From Akkermansia muciniphila (GTDB lineage Bacteria; Pseudomonadota; Gammaproteobacteria; Burkholderiales; Burkholderiaceae_C), in the NCBI GenBank assembly GCA_943331105.2, contig CALQKH020000004.1, positions 1 through 64,000 on the forward strand: DNA of 64,000 nucleotides. Direction: 5' to 3'. Position 1 is the first letter of the stretch, and each line of letters starts with the position of its first letter. The notes under the pieces were generated by a model. The model was not told the origin of the DNA. It did not search any database and saw only the letters and a program-made list of their open reading frames with translations. This document shows, piece by piece, positions 43,594-52,289 of this stretch. The translations under genes were made by a program, and so were the position numbers.

Positions 43594-43609
43594 TTGACGT
43601 TAACGTCAA
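43594..43609. promoter_or_regulatory. LiuR-type operator between liuR and the MBL-fold gene
   Basis: TTGACGTTAACGTCAA, a 16-base perfect palindrome, 73 bases before the liuR start on one side and 38 before the chosen MBL-gene start on the other. Another half-site (AACGTCAA) follows immediately. It would allow autoregulation of liuR and control of the divergent hydrolase. A -10-like TAGAAT is at 43577-43582 on the plus strand, but no good -35 was fixed. Confidence 0.82.
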
Positions 43610-43646
43610 CGTCAAAGCCCGAATGCTAACCCAAACCCGTGCCGCC

Positions 43647-44810
43647 ATGACCTCTTTGCCCACCGACGCTTTGGCCCAACCGGTCCAAACCCCAAAGAGG
43701 GACCAGACACCCCTGTCCGGCTTGAATTACCCGCTGCAAGAACAGCTGCCTGAGCTGGGCTCGGCCCTTGAATTGGCACCCGGTGTGTTTTGGCTGCGCA
43801 TGGGACTGCCCTTTGCCTTGAACCACATCAACCTCTGGTTGCTGCGCGATCGGCTGCCCCACCCGAGCCAGCCTGACGTATGGCAAGAAGGCTGGACGGC
43901 CGTAGATTGCGGCGTTGACAACCCCGCCACCCGCAGGGCCTGGGAGCAGATCGAACAAAACGTGCTGCAAGGCCTGCCCATCTTGCGCGTGCTGGCCACC
44001 CACATGCACCCCGACCACATGGGTTTGGCCCACTGGCTGTGCGAACGCTGGCAGGCGCCATTGTGGATGAGCACCAGTGAATACCAGTCAGCCCTGCTGG
44101 CGTGCCATGGCTTGTCCAACTTTGGGGGTGACCCGACGGTGCGTTTTTTCAACGCCCATGGTTGGAAAAAAGCCGAAGATCTGGCGGTGGTGAAATCGCG
44201 CATGGGGTATTACCCCAGCATGGTGCCCAAGGTGCCGGCTGCTCACGTGCGCTTGATGTCTGGGATGCAGATACGCATCGGCGAGCGCCTCTGGCAATGC
44301 ATCAGTGGGTACGGCCACTCTCCCGAACACATGGCATTGCTCGATGACACGCAGCAACTGATGATCAGCGGCGACATGCTGTTGCCTTCAATTTCGACCA
44401 ATGTCAGTGTTTATGCGATGGAGCCCGATGGCAACCCTTTGCAACACTTTCTGGATTCGCTGGACAAGATGCAGCAACTGCCTGACAGCACTTTGGTCAT
44501 GCCCTCGCACGGGCGCCCCTTTCAAGGTGCAGCCGCCCGCATTGCCCAGCTGCGCAGCCACCATGTCGAGCGGCTCGAGGAGTTGGTCATTGCTTGCAGC
44601 ACGCAGGCCTTGTGCGCCCACGATGTTTTGCCTTTGATCTTCAAACGCGCGCTGGACGTGCACCAAACCACCTTTGCCATGGGCGAAGCTGTGGCCCATC
44701 TGAACTTGCTGTGGCTGAGTGGCCGCCTTTCACGCGAACAAGATGCCGCAGGCACTTACCGGTTCAAGACCCTCGCACCTCAATCGTCGGCCAAACCCAC
44801 CGGGGATTGA
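43647..44810 (+). CDS. MBL-fold hydrolase
   Basis: About 387 residues of metallo-beta-lactamase fold. The metal-binding motif is ATHMHPDHMGLAHWL (HxHxDH), with further ligands in SGYGHSPEHMAL and ISGDMLLPSISTNVS, and the C-terminal SHGRPF. The C-terminal extension (ELVIACSTQALCAHDVLPLIF ... HLNLLWLSGRL) is the lactamase-B associated winged-helix region seen in acyl-type hydrolases. Start uncertain: ATG 43647 (MTSLPTDAL) or 43623; the ATG at 43590 overlaps the operator. A thioesterase-like or lactone hydrolase role in leucine/acyl-CoA metabolism is suggested only by the shared operator. Confidence 0.82.
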   Translation: MTSLPTDALAQPVQTPKRDQTPLSGLNYPLQEQLPELGSALELAPGVFWLRMGLPFALNHINLWLLRDRLPHPSQPDVWQEGWTAVDCGVDNPATRRAWEQIEQNVLQGLPILRVLATHMHPDHMGLAHWLCERWQAPLWMSTSEYQSALLACHGLSNFGGDPTVRFFNAHGWKKAEDLAVVKSRMGYYPSMVPKVPAAHVRLMSGMQIRIGERLWQCISGYGHSPEHMALLDDTQQLMISGDMLLPSISTNVSVYAMEPDGNPLQHFLDSLDKMQQLPDSTLVMPSHGRPFQGAAARIAQLRSHHVERLEELVIACSTQALCAHDVLPLIFKRALDVHQTTFAMGEAVAHLNLLWLSGRLSREQDAAGTYRFKTLAPQSSAKPTGD

Positions 44811-45691
44811 CGCAAAGCTTTGCGCCGCTGCGCGTAATCGGGCATGACCTCGCCCACGGTTTCCCAAAAGCGGGGGCTGTGGTTCATCTCGCGCAAGTGG
44901 GCCAGTTCGTGCACCACCACATAGTCAATTTGGCTGATGGGCAAATGGATGAGCCGCCAATTCAGGCGAATATGGCCATCGTTGCGGGCGCTGCCCCAGC
45001 GCGTGCTAGCGCTCGACAAGCTGAGCTTTTGCCAACGCACACCCAAGAGCGGTGCAAAGTGGCGCAATCGCTCTTCAAACAAAAGCTTGGCTTGCTTTTT
45101 CAGCCAGACCTGTGCGGCGTCACGAACCTGTGTGACCGAGGCGTTTGGCGGCACCGTGACCGGCAAAACATGCTCGGGGGACAGGTCTTGCCCCAAGACT
45201 CGACCCACGCCGCGCTCGAGCACACACAACTGCACCGTACGCCCCAAAAAAGGCACCTCAGCGCCGTGCCGCCACTCGATGGCTTTTTGGAACTGCTCGG
45301 TCTGCCGCTCTTTGAACTGCTGGAGCTTGGCCACAATCCAAGCGCTTTTTTCCTGCACCGCGGCATCCACCTCGCGCAGCGTCACCCAATTGGGTGCGCG
45401 CACCACCAAGCCATCGGCCCCCACCAAAAAGCCAATGCTTCTGCGGCGCGAACGCTCGAACCGAAACGACACCGACACGCCTTGCAACTGGGCATGGCGG
45501 TTGGCGGCAGGATGGACAAAGCCAGCGGCGGCGGGCAGCGCGGCCTCTGTGGACAAGGTAGGCACACGGGCAGTGGCATCTGCACCCGATGTCGGTGCAT
45601 GGCTTGAGGCTTGCGCCGGTGGAGGCGCCGAGGTGACCACCGGGTCTCCCCCGGTGAAAAAATCGAGCACAAACTGCAAAGGCGCTCGCAT
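44780..45691 (-). CDS. YgjP-like metallopeptidase (DUF45/M48 type)
   Basis: 303 residues. The C-terminal domain has the zinc motif VVHELAHLREMNHSPRFW (about 252-269: HExxH plus a distal His) and STRWGSARNDGHIRLNWRLI just before it, typical of the YgjP/WLM group. The N-terminal ~75 residues are low-complexity Ala/Pro/Thr-rich and poorly conserved-looking. Its 3' end overlaps the convergent MBL gene by 31 bases. It starts 18 bases after the plsC stop. Target protein unknown. Confidence 0.87.
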   Translation of the reverse strand: MRAPLQFVLDFFTGGDPVVTSAPPPAQASSHAPTSGADATARVPTLSTEAALPAAAGFVHPAANRHAQLQGVSVSFRFERSRRRSIGFLVGADGLVVRAPNWVTLREVDAAVQEKSAWIVAKLQQFKERQTEQFQKAIEWRHGAEVPFLGRTVQLCVLERGVGRVLGQDLSPEHVLPVTVPPNASVTQVRDAAQVWLKKQAKLLFEERLRHFAPLLGVRWQKLSLSSASTRWGSARNDGHIRLNWRLIHLPISQIDYVVVHELAHLREMNHSPRFWETVGEVMPDYAQRRKALRQSPVGLADD

Positions 45692-45709
45692 GGTGGGCCT
45701 CGGGTGGGT

Positions 45710-46459
45710 TCAGTTCCCAGCCACCGCTGGGTAAGCCTCAGGGTCGAGCCGGTGCATCTCGGACTCGATCCAAGTCTCCACTTCGAGCATCAACTCTTCG
45801 GCGCTGCGGCCCTCGCTGGAGATGGCACGACCGATTGAAATGTCCACCACGCCGGGTGTTTTGACAAACGCTTTGGTGGGCCAGCATCGCGCCGAAGTCA
45901 CCGCAATCGGGATGACGGGCACGCCAGCGGCAATGGCCAAACGTGCACCACCGCTTTTGTATTCGCCTTTTTGACCACGCGGGATGCGCGTGCCTTCAGG
46001 AAACATGATGACCCAAACGCCATCTTGCATGAGACGACGTCCCTGCTGCACCACCTTGGCAAATGCACGCGAACGCTGCTTGCGGTCGATGTGGATCATG
46101 TCCAAACGGCCCATGGCCCAGCCAAAGAAAGGCACGCTGAGCAGCTCCTTTTTGAACACATAAGCCAACGGGTGCGGCATGATGGCGGGCATGACAAAGG
46201 TCTCCCAGGTGGACTGGTGCTTGACCAACAAAACCGCAGGGTCCTTGGTGCCCAAGGGCAAGTTCTCCATGCCCTGGATGCGGTTTTCAATGCCTAAAAT
46301 CCAAGTGCCACTGTTCACTGCCAAGCGCAGCCAAGCTGCGCAGATCCAATACAGGCGGGTGCTGCTGACAAAGTAAGAGACCACCACCACAAACAGCGCC
46401 CAAGGCACCACGGTGATGGCCATCCAAAGAACATGGGCAAGCGAGCGAATGAAGTTCAT
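45710..46459 (-). CDS. plsC: 1-acyl-sn-glycerol-3-phosphate acyltransferase
   Basis: 249-residue membrane acyltransferase that makes phosphatidic acid from lysophosphatidate. Two N-terminal hydrophobic stretches (VLWMAITVVPWALFVVVVSYF; LYWICAAWLRLAV). Motif I is LLVKHQSTWETF: His with Glu where most families have HX4D. Motif III is IMFPEGTRIPRGQ, and GVPVIPIAV is motif IV. ATG 46459 lies 22 bases after gmhB; longer in-frame starts overlap gmhB. Confidence 0.92.
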   Translation of the reverse strand: MNFIRSLAHVLWMAITVVPWALFVVVVSYFVSSTRLYWICAAWLRLAVNSGTWILGIENRIQGMENLPLGTKDPAVLLVKHQSTWETFVMPAIMPHPLAYVFKKELLSVPFFGWAMGRLDMIHIDRKQRSRAFAKVVQQGRRLMQDGVWVIMFPEGTRIPRGQKGEYKSGGARLAIAAGVPVIPIAVTSARCWPTKAFVKTPGVVDISIGRAISSEGRSAEELMLEVETWIESEMHRLDPEAYPAVAGN

Positions 46460-46481
46460 GCAGAAAGCGATCTGGTGAGGT

Positions 46482-47075
46482 TCAAGGTCTGACCGACTGG
46501 GACTTGCTGAACCCCGGCGTCGCAGCGTTGCCCAAAAAATGATCGACAAAAGCCGCCAAGTCAGTGTGCACCTGGGTGTCGGAAGGGAACCCCGCAGGCA
46601 AGCTGTTGAGGTCTCCACGGTCTTGGCGACCGGTCAAAACCCAATGCGGCGCGCAACCAGCCGCCTGCGCCGCCTGCATGTCTCGCAGCCTGTCGCCCAC
46701 ATAAGGTACGCCCGCCAAGGCGATGCCATAGCGCTCTTCAATTTGCTGCAACAATCCGGGCGCAGGCTTGCGGCAAGTACAGCCCTCATCTGGTGCATGC
46801 GGGCAGTAAAAAATGGCATCGATGCGGCCACCCAAAGCGGCCAGCGACTTGAGCATGAAGGCATGCACCGCATTGAGCGCAGCCATGTCAAAAAGTCCGC
46901 GTCCCAAGCCCGACTGGTTGGTGGCCAAAACCACATGGTACCCAGCATGGTTCAAGCGACTGATGGCTTCCAAGGCCCCCGGCAGAGGGTGCCATTCTTC
47001 AGGCGACTTGACGAACTCCTCACTGGCCCGGTTGATGGTGCCATCGCGGTCCAAAATAACGAGTTTGGTGTGCAT
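46482..47075 (-). CDS. gmhB: D-glycero-beta-D-manno-heptose 1,7-bisphosphate 7-phosphatase
   Basis: 197-residue HAD-family histidinol-phosphatase-like enzyme in ADP-heptose synthesis for LPS. LVILDRDGTINRAS (5-18) holds the nucleophile; LATNQSGLGRGLFD, the Zn-binding Cys/His cluster YCPHAPDEGCTCRKP (about 91-105) and YVGDRLRDMQAAQAAG complete the HAD core. Operon order glyQ-glyS-gmhB-plsC is common in Burkholderiales. Thirteen bases after glyS. Confidence 0.94.
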   Translation of the reverse strand: MHTKLVILDRDGTINRASEEFVKSPEEWHPLPGALEAISRLNHAGYHVVLATNQSGLGRGLFDMAALNAVHAFMLKSLAALGGRIDAIFYCPHAPDEGCTCRKPAPGLLQQIEERYGIALAGVPYVGDRLRDMQAAQAAGCAPHWVLTGRQDRGDLNSLPAGFPSDTQVHTDLAAFVDHFLGNAATPGFSKSQSVRP

Positions 47076-47088
47076 GGGCGATTTCAGT

Positions 47089-49221
47089 TCAGGTGGCCAG
47101 GCGCGACAAATCGGCCACGCGGTTCATCGCCACATGCAGTGATTTGAGCAGGCCCTGACGGTTCAGGCGCAGGTCCATCTCTTCGGCGTTGACCATCACA
47201 TCGTCAAAGAAAGCATCCACCGGGGCGCGCAGCGCTGCCAAGGTTTGCAAGCTGGCGGTGTAGTCGCCCGCCTTGAACATCGCCTCAGATTCGGGCAACA
47301 ACTTTTGCATGGCAGCGTACAGGCCTTTTTCGGCGTCTTCATGCAGCAGCGCAGGGTTGACGTGGGCGTCCACCTCACCGGCTTTCTTGAGGATGTTGCC
47401 GATGCGCTTGTTGGCTGCGGCCAGCGCCGGGCTCTCGGGCAGTGCAGCAAATGCGCGCACGGCAGTCAAGAACAGGTTGACTTGACACAGACGGGCGGGA
47501 CGCAGGGCCATGACGGCATCGACCTCTTGTGCGCTGAAGCCCTGCTCGCGCAGGCTGCCGGACAAGCGGTCGTAGAAAAACTCAATCAGAGCGTCCGCTG
47601 TGCCCACGATCTTGTCGCCGAACACCGGCGCAGACAAAGCCAGCAATTCGGGCAAGCCCAGCGCCACATCTTTCTCCACCAACATGCGGATCACGCCCAA
47701 AGCGTGACGACGCAATGCGAACGGGTCTTTGTCGCCCGTGGGCACATTGCCGATGCCGAACATGCCCACCAAGGTTTCGAGCTTGTCGGCCAGCGCCACC
47801 ACCAAGCCCACGTTATTGCGCGGCAAGTCGTCGCCTGCAAAGCGCGGCTTGTAATGGTCCTCGATGGCTTCGGCCACCTCGCTGGTCAGACCATCGTGGC
47901 GAGCGTAATAACCACCCATGATGCCCTGCAGCTCTGGGAATTCGCCGACCATGTCGGTCAACAAATCGGTCTTGGCCAAGCGTGCGGCCTGCTCGGCCTG
48001 CTGGGCCAACAGATCGCCGCCCAGTTGCTGGCCGATGGCTTTGGCAATCGCACAGACGCGCGCCATGCGCTCGCCTTGGGTGCCCAGCTTGTTGTGATAG
48101 ACCACCTTGGACAGGCCTTCGACACGCGATTCGAGTGTTTTTTTGCGGTCTTGGTCGAAGAAGAATTTGGCGTCGGCCAGACGCGGGCGCACCACGCGCT
48201 CGTTGCCACCGATCACGAACGAAGCATCGTCGGGGGTGATGTTGCTCACCACCAAGAAACGGTTCGTCAGCTTGCCCGATGCGTCGAGCAAGGGGAAGTA
48301 TTTTTGGTTGGCCTTCATGGTGAGGATCAGGCACTCTTGCGGCACGCCCAAGAACTCTTGCTCAAACTGGCAAGTCAACACATTGGGTCGCTCCACCAGC
48401 GCGGTCACTTCGTCGAGCAGGGCGTCGTCCTCAATCGGCTGGCAACCGCCACCGACTTTGGCCGCAGCAGCTTGCAACTGGCGCACGATTTCGGCACGGC
48501 GCTCGGCAAAGCTGGCGATGACCGAGCCATCGCGCTTGAGGACTTCGTCGTATTGGTCCGCATGCGGCAACAGCACGGGCAAAACTTTGGCTTCAAAACG
48601 ATGGCCTTGTGTGCTGTTGCCAGCTGTCAGGCCCAGCGCCTTGACCGGCACTACGGTGCTGCCATGCAGCGCGATCAGGCTGTGCGCAGGGCGCACAAAG
48701 TTCACGCTGCTCCAACCGGGCAGTTCGCAATCGGTTTCGAGCTGGTACTGCATGACCTTGGGTATAGGCAGTTTGGCCAACGCTTCTTCCAGCGCCTTTT
48801 GCAAACCGATTTGGAGCGATGCGCCTTGGGCCACGCTGTCGTAAAAAAGAGCCTCAGCCTTGCCGTCTGGTGCGCGTTTCAAGGCCGCTACGGCTGCAAC
48901 TGGGTCACTCAGGTCCGCGCCCAGTGCTTGAAGTTTTTTCAGCAAGGCAGGTGTGGGGTTGCCGCTGGCGTCCAGGCCCACGGCTACGGGCATGAGCTTT
49001 TGCTGCACGGCTTTGTCGGCAGCCTGCGCCAGCACGCCCGTCACATGCGCGGCCAAGCGGCGGGGCGAGGCAAACGCCGTGACCACCGCATCGGCAGGCG
49101 CCAGGCCTTGGGCCTTGAGTTGTTCGGCCAACACGCCCGAGAAGGCCGCGCCGAGTTTGTTGAGCGCCTTCGGTGGCAGCTCTTCTACAAACAGTTCCAC
49201 CAGCAAATTTTGTGTCGTCAT
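47089..49221 (-). CDS. glyS: Glycine--tRNA ligase beta subunit
   Basis: 710-residue beta subunit of the bacterial alpha2beta2 glycyl-tRNA synthetase, responsible for tRNA binding. Begins MTTQNLLVELFVEELPPKAL; contains FASPRRLAAHVTGV, DVSVLDEVTALVERPNVLTC-like (seen as LLDEVTALVERPNVL), MKANQKYFPLLD, FVIGGNERVVRPRLADAKFF and a C-terminal HD/DALR-like anticodon region. The ATG at 49221 is the conserved start; longer in-frame codons reach into glyQ. Eleven bases after glyQ. Confidence 0.96.
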   Translation of the reverse strand: MTTQNLLVELFVEELPPKALNKLGAAFSGVLAEQLKAQGLAPADAVVTAFASPRRLAAHVTGVLAQAADKAVQQKLMPVAVGLDASGNPTPALLKKLQALGADLSDPVAAVAALKRAPDGKAEALFYDSVAQGASLQIGLQKALEEALAKLPIPKVMQYQLETDCELPGWSSVNFVRPAHSLIALHGSTVVPVKALGLTAGNSTQGHRFEAKVLPVLLPHADQYDEVLKRDGSVIASFAERRAEIVRQLQAAAAKVGGGCQPIEDDALLDEVTALVERPNVLTCQFEQEFLGVPQECLILTMKANQKYFPLLDASGKLTNRFLVVSNITPDDASFVIGGNERVVRPRLADAKFFFDQDRKKTLESRVEGLSKVVYHNKLGTQGERMARVCAIAKAIGQQLGGDLLAQQAEQAARLAKTDLLTDMVGEFPELQGIMGGYYARHDGLTSEVAEAIEDHYKPRFAGDDLPRNNVGLVVALADKLETLVGMFGIGNVPTGDKDPFALRRHALGVIRMLVEKDVALGLPELLALSAPVFGDKIVGTADALIEFFYDRLSGSLREQGFSAQEVDAVMALRPARLCQVNLFLTAVRAFAALPESPALAAANKRIGNILKKAGEVDAHVNPALLHEDAEKGLYAAMQKLLPESEAMFKAGDYTASLQTLAALRAPVDAFFDDVMVNAEEMDLRLNRQGLLKSLHVAMNRVADLSRLAT

Positions 49222-49232
49222 GTCGTACTCCC

Positions 49233-50138
49233 TCACGCGGCTTTCTTGGGCATTTGCGCAACCCATTCACGCGGGGCCATCGGGAAGTCCAGACGTTCGC
49301 GACTTTCGTAATAACTCTGGGCCACGCTGCGGGCCAGATTGCGGATGCGGCCAATGTAAGCGGCGCGTTCGGTCACGCTGATCGCGCCACGCGCGTCCAG
49401 CAAGTTGAAGGTGTGCGCGGCCTTGAGCACTTGCTCATAGGCGGGCAGCGCCAGCTGCTGCACGATCAGGTTTTGCGCCTGTTTTTCGTGCGCGGTGAAC
49501 GCGGTGAACAAAAACTCTGCGTCTGAATGCTCAAAGTTGTAGGTGGACTGTTCCACCTCGTTTTGGTGGTACACGTCGCCATAGCTCAAAGTGTCGGTCC
49601 ATTTGAGGTTGTAGACGTTGTCCACGCCCTGCAGATACATGGCCAATCGCTCCAGACCGTAGGTGATCTCGCCTGTGATCGGCTTGCAGTCGATGCCGCC
49701 CACTTGCTGGAAATAGGTGAACTGCGTGACCTCCATGCCGTTCAACCAAACCTCCCAGCCCAAGCCCCAAGCGCCGAGCGTCGGGTTTTCCCAATCGTCT
49801 TCGACAAAGCGGATGTCGTTTTTCTTCAGGTCAAAGCCCAGCGCCTCCAAGCTACCCAAATACAGCTCAAGAATGTTGCTGGGCGCGGGCTTCAAGACCA
49901 CTTGGTACTGGTAGTAATGCTGCAAGCGGTTGGGGTTGTTGCCATAGCGACCATCCTTGGGGCGGCGGCTGGGCTGCACATAGGCAGCTTTCCAAGGCTC
50001 GGGGCCAATGGCGCGCAAAAACGTGGCGGTGTGGCTGGTGCCCGCGCCGACTTCCATGTCATAGGGCTGGAGCAAGGCGCAGCCTTGGGCATCCCAGTAC
50101 TGCTGCAATTTGAGAATGATCTGTTGGAAGGTCAACAT
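49233..50138 (-). CDS. glyQ: Glycine--tRNA ligase alpha subunit
   Basis: 301-residue catalytic subunit. [56 protein letters not shown] and [13 protein letters not shown] are hallmarks; [26 protein letters not shown] is motif 3 (stretch quoted in part, residues ~145-170). ATG 50138 matches the family N-terminus. Heads the glyQ-glyS-gmhB-plsC-YgjP operon; the promoter should lie in the 143-base gap up to 50281, but no clear box pair was identified. Confidence 0.97.
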   Translation of the reverse strand: MLTFQQIILKLQQYWDAQGCALLQPYDMEVGAGTSHTATFLRAIGPEPWKAAYVQPSRRPKDGRYGNNPNRLQHYYQYQVVLKPAPSNILELYLGSLEALGFDLKKNDIRFVEDDWENPTLGAWGLGWEVWLNGMEVTQFTYFQQVGGIDCKPITGEITYGLERLAMYLQGVDNVYNLKWTDTLSYGDVYHQNEVEQSTYNFEHSDAEFLFTAFTAHEKQAQNLIVQQLALPAYEQVLKAAHTFNLLDARGAISVTERAAYIGRIRNLARSVAQSYYESRERLDFPMAPREWVAQMPKKAA

Positions 50139-50281
50139 GGCCTGAACGAGGCCAGCAGCGAGCTGGCCAGAGTGGAATGGGCGCAACCTTTGCGCGAACC
50201 TTTGATTTTACGGGCTTTGTACCTTGGCCACGCCTGACAAAAGCCATGGGCGCATGCACAGCCTTTGACAAACCATCATGG

Positions 50282-51250
50282 CTAAGCCTTGAAAAAATCC
50301 ACCGCGCCAGAGAAGGTCACAAACGCCGCCACCGTGGTCACCATGATGATGCGGGCAATGCGTCCGTTGTCGGCGCCCAATCGCTCAGCCAGCAAAGACA
50401 CATTGCTGGCACTTGGCAAGGCGGCCACCAAAACCATGACCTGCAGGGCAAAGGGCTCTAGCGGCACACCCCATTGCACAGCGGTCAGGCCCACCAGCAA
50501 GACCAGCAGAGGGTGCACGATGAGTTTGATCACAGCAATTGGCAGGTAGTCGAGCACACGCAAAGGGCCGTCTTCTCGTTCATGTGCCAACATGGCCGAG
50601 CGGGCCAAAACCGCCCCGATCGTGAACAAGGCCACAGGTGAAGCGGCATCGGCCAACAATCCTACGGTTTTACTCACCGGGCCGATCAACTCCAAATTCC
50701 AATAGGAAAACGCTGCCCCCGCACTGATGGCCCAAGGCATCGGGTTGCGCAACACCCCCACCAAGGCCTTGCGCGCCGCAACGGCCGCGCCGTGCTGGCC
50801 AGCCGCATCCATGCGAGACAAGGCGACACACAAAGAAGACGTGATGACCAGGTCGACCACAATGGTTACGATCGCCGGCCCCACGGCTTGGGTGCCCAAC
50901 AAGGCAACCAACAAAGGCACGCCCATGAAACCGGTGTTGGGAAAAGCCGCCACCAAAGCGCCCAGGGAGGCATCGTTCCAACGCACACGGCGGTTCAAGC
51001 TGATGCCGATGCTCAGAGCCACGATCACCAAAGCGCAAAACAAGTAGGTGAAAAACACCCCCGCATCCAGTAACTGCGCAATGGGCGTATCAGATCCAAA
51101 CCGAAACAACATGCATGGCAGCGCAAAAAACAGCACAAAGCCATTCAAGCCGGGGATGGCCTCCAAGGGCAACATGCGCAGGCGGGCGGCAGCATAGCCA
51201 CACAAAACCAGCGCGAAAAACGGAAAAGTGACGCGGAAAATTTCTAACAT
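50282..51250 (-). CDS. AEC-family transporter (auxin efflux carrier type)
   Basis: 322-residue inner-membrane protein with about ten hydrophobic segments. LEIFRVTFPFFALVLCGYAAAR at the N-terminus, AAFPNTGFMGVPLLVALLG and the C-terminal VLVAALPSASNVSLLAERLG fit the AEC/PIN-like carriers; the NTGFMG motif is the half-repeat crossover. Bacterial members export or import malonate, malate or aromatic acids; the substrate here is unknown. ATG 51250 is chosen over an in-frame codon at 51298. Confidence 0.88.
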   Translation of the reverse strand: MLEIFRVTFPFFALVLCGYAAARLRMLPLEAIPGLNGFVLFFALPCMLFRFGSDTPIAQLLDAGVFFTYLFCALVIVALSIGISLNRRVRWNDASLGALVAAFPNTGFMGVPLLVALLGTQAVGPAIVTIVVDLVITSSLCVALSRMDAAGQHGAAVAARKALVGVLRNPMPWAISAGAAFSYWNLELIGPVSKTVGLLADAASPVALFTIGAVLARSAMLAHEREDGPLRVLDYLPIAVIKLIVHPLLVLLVGLTAVQWGVPLEPFALQVMVLVAALPSASNVSLLAERLGADNGRIARIIMVTTVAAFVTFSGAVDFFKA

Positions 51251-51602
51251 GCCCCGATTGTCGGGGTAAACCAGTACGCTTTCGCCATGCCAGGGCACGC
51301 CATGCCGAGTCGCAGTTCAGCCCCCCATAGTGCTGTGTAGCGTGATTTCGGCAGAACAAATGTGAAAGGCCGCATATAGCGGCCTTTCCATTTGGTGCAT
51401 CTTTCTGCTTGTGAGCGTTCAGAGCGCATTTCCCAATCGTCAGAATGCTACATATTTATATAACAATGATTCTCTTGGTTTCCAAATGACAAAAGATCCA
51501 TATCCCCCAAATGCGCTCCGACCGTAATCCGAAGCAAGCCTCTTAACTGGTCTACTGAACTGGTCTACAATCGCTTTTCCATTCTCCGGAAAGCCGGTCA
51601 CC
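51251..51602. other. 352-base intergenic region, AT-rich island before the Phd/VapC pair
   Basis: No gene. It contains a perfect hairpin GAAAGGCCGC/GCGGCCTTTC at 51364-51388 with a five-base loop ATATA, an AT-rich stretch at 51440-51500, and the tandem repeats plus promoter at 51543-51571. The low GC against neighbours suggests regulatory sequence or a scar of past insertion. Confidence 0.6.
51543..51571 (+). promoter_or_regulatory. Promoter with tandem 13-base repeats before the Phd/VapC genes
   Basis: Two adjacent 13-mers, TTAACTGGTCTAC (51543-51555) and TGAACTGGTCTAC (51556-51568), match at 12 of 13 positions. A plausible promoter overlaps them: TTAACT at 51543-51548, a 17-base spacer and TACAAT at 51566-51571. 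Antitoxin binding to direct repeats here would repress the operon. Confidence 0.65.
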
Positions 51603-51857
51603 ATGACGATTCAAACCATCGGCGCTTATGAGGCCAAGACCCACTTGCCGCAGTTCTTGCGTCAGGTGCAGGCCGGCCAAACATTTGACATTTCGGTACG
51701 GGGTGTCACCGTGGCACGCTTGGTGCCGGTCGATGCGTCTGACCAACAACGCGCCGAAGCGGTGGCCAAAATGCGTGCGTTCACCCGTCAGCAACAAGAC
51801 AACGGCGCAGGCACCGGGGTGGACCTGGCCGCCCTGATCGGTGAAGGCAGGGCATGA
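51603..51857 (+). CDS. Type II antitoxin, Phd/YefM family
   Basis: 84 residues. The N-terminus MTIQTIGAYEAKTHLPQFLRQVQAG and DISVRGVTVARLVPV are the Phd/YefM DNA-binding fold (conserved G-x-AKxxL and RGxPVARL patterns). The remaining ~40 residues form the flexible toxin-binding tail. Stop overlaps the toxin start (ATGA). A pair of 13-base repeats upstream is the presumed operator. Confidence 0.92.
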   Translation: MTIQTIGAYEAKTHLPQFLRQVQAGQTFDISVRGVTVARLVPVDASDQQRAEAVAKMRAFTRQQQDNGAGTGVDLAALIGEGRA

Positions 51858-52273
51858 GCTTGGTGCTCGACAACTCGGTGGCCATGCTGTGGCTGCTGCC
51901 CCAAAGCAACCCCGCCGGGCTGGTTTTGGCTGAAAAAGTGCTGGACCGCCTGCAAGAAAGCGGCGCACTGGTGCCATCGCTGTGGCACTTGGAGGCGGCC
52001 AATGTGATGGCCAAAAGCCTGCGTTTGGACAAAATCACCCAAGCCCAAGCCTCGACCTTTGTGGCTTTGCTCGAGGCACTTGACATCGGCACCGATGGTG
52101 AAACCAGTCTGCGGGCTTTGCACGACACCCTGGATCTGGCCCGGCGCTACAACCTGAGCGCTTACGACGCGGCTTATCTGGAGCTGGCCTTGAGGAAAGG
52201 CCTGCCCTTGGCCACGCTGGATGCCCAGTTGATCGCGGCGGCGCAGCAAGCCGGCGTGCCCTTGGTGCGCTGA
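51854..52273 (+). CDS. Type II toxin, PIN-domain (VapC-like) ribonuclease
   Basis: 139 residues. The acidic residues of the PIN active site are LVLDNSVAMLWLL (Asp 6), LWHLEAANVMAK (Glu ~47), LSAYDAAYLELAL (Asp ~104) and LATLDAQLIAAA (Asp ~122). Paired with a Phd-type antitoxin rather than VapB, a common mixed arrangement. Distinct in sequence from the VapC at 29415. Sixteen bases upstream of rep. Confidence 0.92.
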   Translation: MSLVLDNSVAMLWLLPQSNPAGLVLAEKVLDRLQESGALVPSLWHLEAANVMAKSLRLDKITQAQASTFVALLEALDIGTDGETSLRALHDTLDLARRYNLSAYDAAYLELALRKGLPLATLDAQLIAAAQQAGVPLVR

Positions 52274-52289
52274 GTCCATTGGTTTTTCC

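Noticed and set aside
47245-49311. 688-residue ORF antisense to glyS
   Set aside because: Complete reverse shadow of glyS.
51364-51388. GAAAGGCCGC/GCGGCCTTTC hairpin as a terminator
   Set aside because: No gene ends toward it from either side: the AEC gene starts leftward and the antitoxin gene rightward. There is also no long T-run, so it is kept only as structure within the intergenic region.
51450-51482. Possible Fur box (AACAATGATTCTC) in the AT-rich gap before the Phd/VapC genes
   Set aside because: Only about half of the 19-base consensus matches, and no iron gene is adjacent; tonB lies 3 kb away with no similar site.
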